Assembly (NCBI GenBank): GCA_045598345.1
Contig: JAZLLX010000146.1
Coordinates: 1 to 6,063, forward strand
Length of the DNA stretch: 6,063 nucleotides
Direction: 5' to 3'
Source: Phascolarctobacterium_B sp045598345
GTDB taxonomy: Bacteria > Bacillota > Negativicutes > Acidaminococcales > Acidaminococcaceae
The notes beneath the pieces were generated by a model. That model had not been told where the DNA came from. It was given only the letters and a program-made list of their open reading frames with translations, and did not search any database. The position numbers were made by a program, and so were the translations under genes. Of the stretch, positions 5,156 through 6,063 are shown piece by piece; within the stretch, counting starts at the first letter, position 1; each line of letters opens with the position of its first letter.

Positions 5156-6063
5156 ATGAAAAAATCTATTTTGGCTGCAGCGGTGGCTTTGATGCTTGGA
5201 GTTTCGGCTGCGGATGCTTTGGCAGCGAAGTACACTGAACCGAAGCGGTTGGACAAATATCTGTATGAAATGACTTATACGGATTTTGATTATGCGGAAT
5301 ATCAGGCAGCGATTAAAAAGGTTATAAATATGCCCAAATTTGCTTGTTCCGGCGCACATAACGGCAATTATTTCGGCAGGAATTTTGACTTTTTTTATAA
5401 TGACCTGCCCCAGTATGTAATTCATGTACCCAAAGCAAAAGGCCGTTTTGCCAGCATGGGTTTGGCATATTGCTTTGGTATGAAGTTAGAAAAGGATATG
5501 ACCGAAGAGGAATGGCAAATGTTGCCATGGTCAATGTTGGACGGCGTTAACGAAAAAGGTGTTGGCTGCAGCATCAATGTTTGCCCTGTGGCTGATTTGC
5601 AGTCCTATATGCCGGATGAGGGTACAAACCCCGGTAAAGAGGAAGTGGATATTGCCACCGTGGTCCGCTTTGTTCTGGACAGGGCAAAATCCGCCAAGCA
5701 CGCTGTGGAACTTTTGCAAAATGCCAATGTGGTTGACAATTTTGTAAAAAATCCTTTGTTCAAAGACAGTGGCTTCAGTTTGCACGTGATGATTTGCGAT
5801 ACCAAGAACAACTATGTTGTGGAGATTTGGGACGGTAAGGTGCAATCTGTGGAAGATAATGTTATGACCAATTTCTTTAATACACTTTATCCGAAATATA
5901 CTCCCCATGCTTCAGGTGTGGAACGCTATGCCACTCTCAAAGAAAACCACGCTCTTGGCGGCAAGAGCATGGAGGGTATGAAAGAACTGATGCGGAAAGC
6001 AACCTTCAGCTTCGCTTATAATCCTGAATATAAACCTGCAAGATATTCAGATTTCTTCTCGGG
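5156..6063 (+). CDS. Exported Ntn-hydrolase of the choloylglycine hydrolase/penicillin V acylase (C59) family, 3' partial
   Basis: The reading frame stays open to the window end (302 codons), so the C-terminus is missing. Residues 1-23 are a Sec signal peptide (cleavage near ADALA). About 40 residues follow before the likely nucleophile Cys64 in FACSG, so a pro-segment removed by self-cleavage is probable. Family landmarks are in order: GRNFD (74-78, Arg75 and Asp78 match Arg18 and Asp21 of bile salt hydrolase), DGVNEKGVG (129-137, oxyanion Asn132), VEIWDGKV (222-229), TNFF with Asn239 (matching Asn175) and ERYATL with Arg257 (matching Arg228). It should hydrolyse a linear amide in the periplasm or outside the cell. 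The substrate (conjugated bile salt, penicillin V, acyl-homoserine lactone or other N-acyl compound) cannot be told from sequence. Ribosome site GGAGG at 5145-5149 fixes the start. Its own promoter and intervening repeats separate it from the lpt genes. Confidence 0.87.
   Translation, partial: MKKSILAAAVALMLGVSAADALAAKYTEPKRLDKYLYEMTYTDFDYAEYQAAIKKVINMPKFACSGAHNGNYFGRNFDFFYNDLPQYVIHVPKAKGRFASMGLAYCFGMKLEKDMTEEEWQMLPWSMLDGVNEKGVGCSINVCPVADLQSYMPDEGTNPGKEEVDIATVVRFVLDRAKSAKHAVELLQNANVVDNFVKNPLFKDSGFSLHVMICDTKNNYVVEIWDGKVQSVEDNVMTNFFNTLYPKYTPHASGVERYATLKENHALGGKSMEGMKELMRKATFSFAYNPEYKPARYSDFFS

Overview
The window suggests a diderm Firmicute (class Negativicutes, for example the Phascolarctobacterium/Acidaminococcus group). 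It carries lipopolysaccharide-transport genes of Gram-negative type, arranged as lptA-lptB-LptF/G permease, followed directly by a DUF3084 gene. Shine-Dalgarno sites are strong and GGAGG-like, as in Firmicutes, and base composition is moderate. The taxon is inferred from gene content and style, not from a search.

Layout: positions 1-144 are a repeat-bearing leader. Positions 145-4543 are five tightly packed plus-strand genes: an LptA/OstA-like periplasmic protein, the LptB ATPase, an LptF/LptG permease, a DUF3084 membrane/coiled-coil protein, and a small secreted protein with a CsgG-like look. Junctions are a 4-nt ATGA overlap, then gaps of 9, 1 and 4 nt, so this is almost certainly one operon. 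It closes with a clear intrinsic terminator at 4545-4570.

Positions 4571-5100 hold no convincing gene. They form a mosaic of repeats: copies of a 15-bp word (ATGTTCCTGTGATTA or one-base variants), a near copy of the first 56 bases of the window, GC-rich hairpins, a REP-like palindrome, a second terminator-like hairpin between two inverted copies of the word, and a 14-bp tandem duplication. The 15-bp word occurs six times in the window, always between genes.

A good extended -10 promoter (5101-5129) and a strong ribosome binding site then drive a separately transcribed gene (5156 to beyond the window end). It encodes an exported Ntn-hydrolase of the choloylglycine hydrolase/penicillin V acylase family.

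Functionally, LptB and the permease would form the inner-membrane ABC engine that extracts LPS, and the LptA-like protein would bridge the periplasm. The DUF3084 and CsgG-like proteins are probably envelope proteins by association. No wholly new system is visible. The most notable unexplained signal is the dispersed intergenic repeat family.
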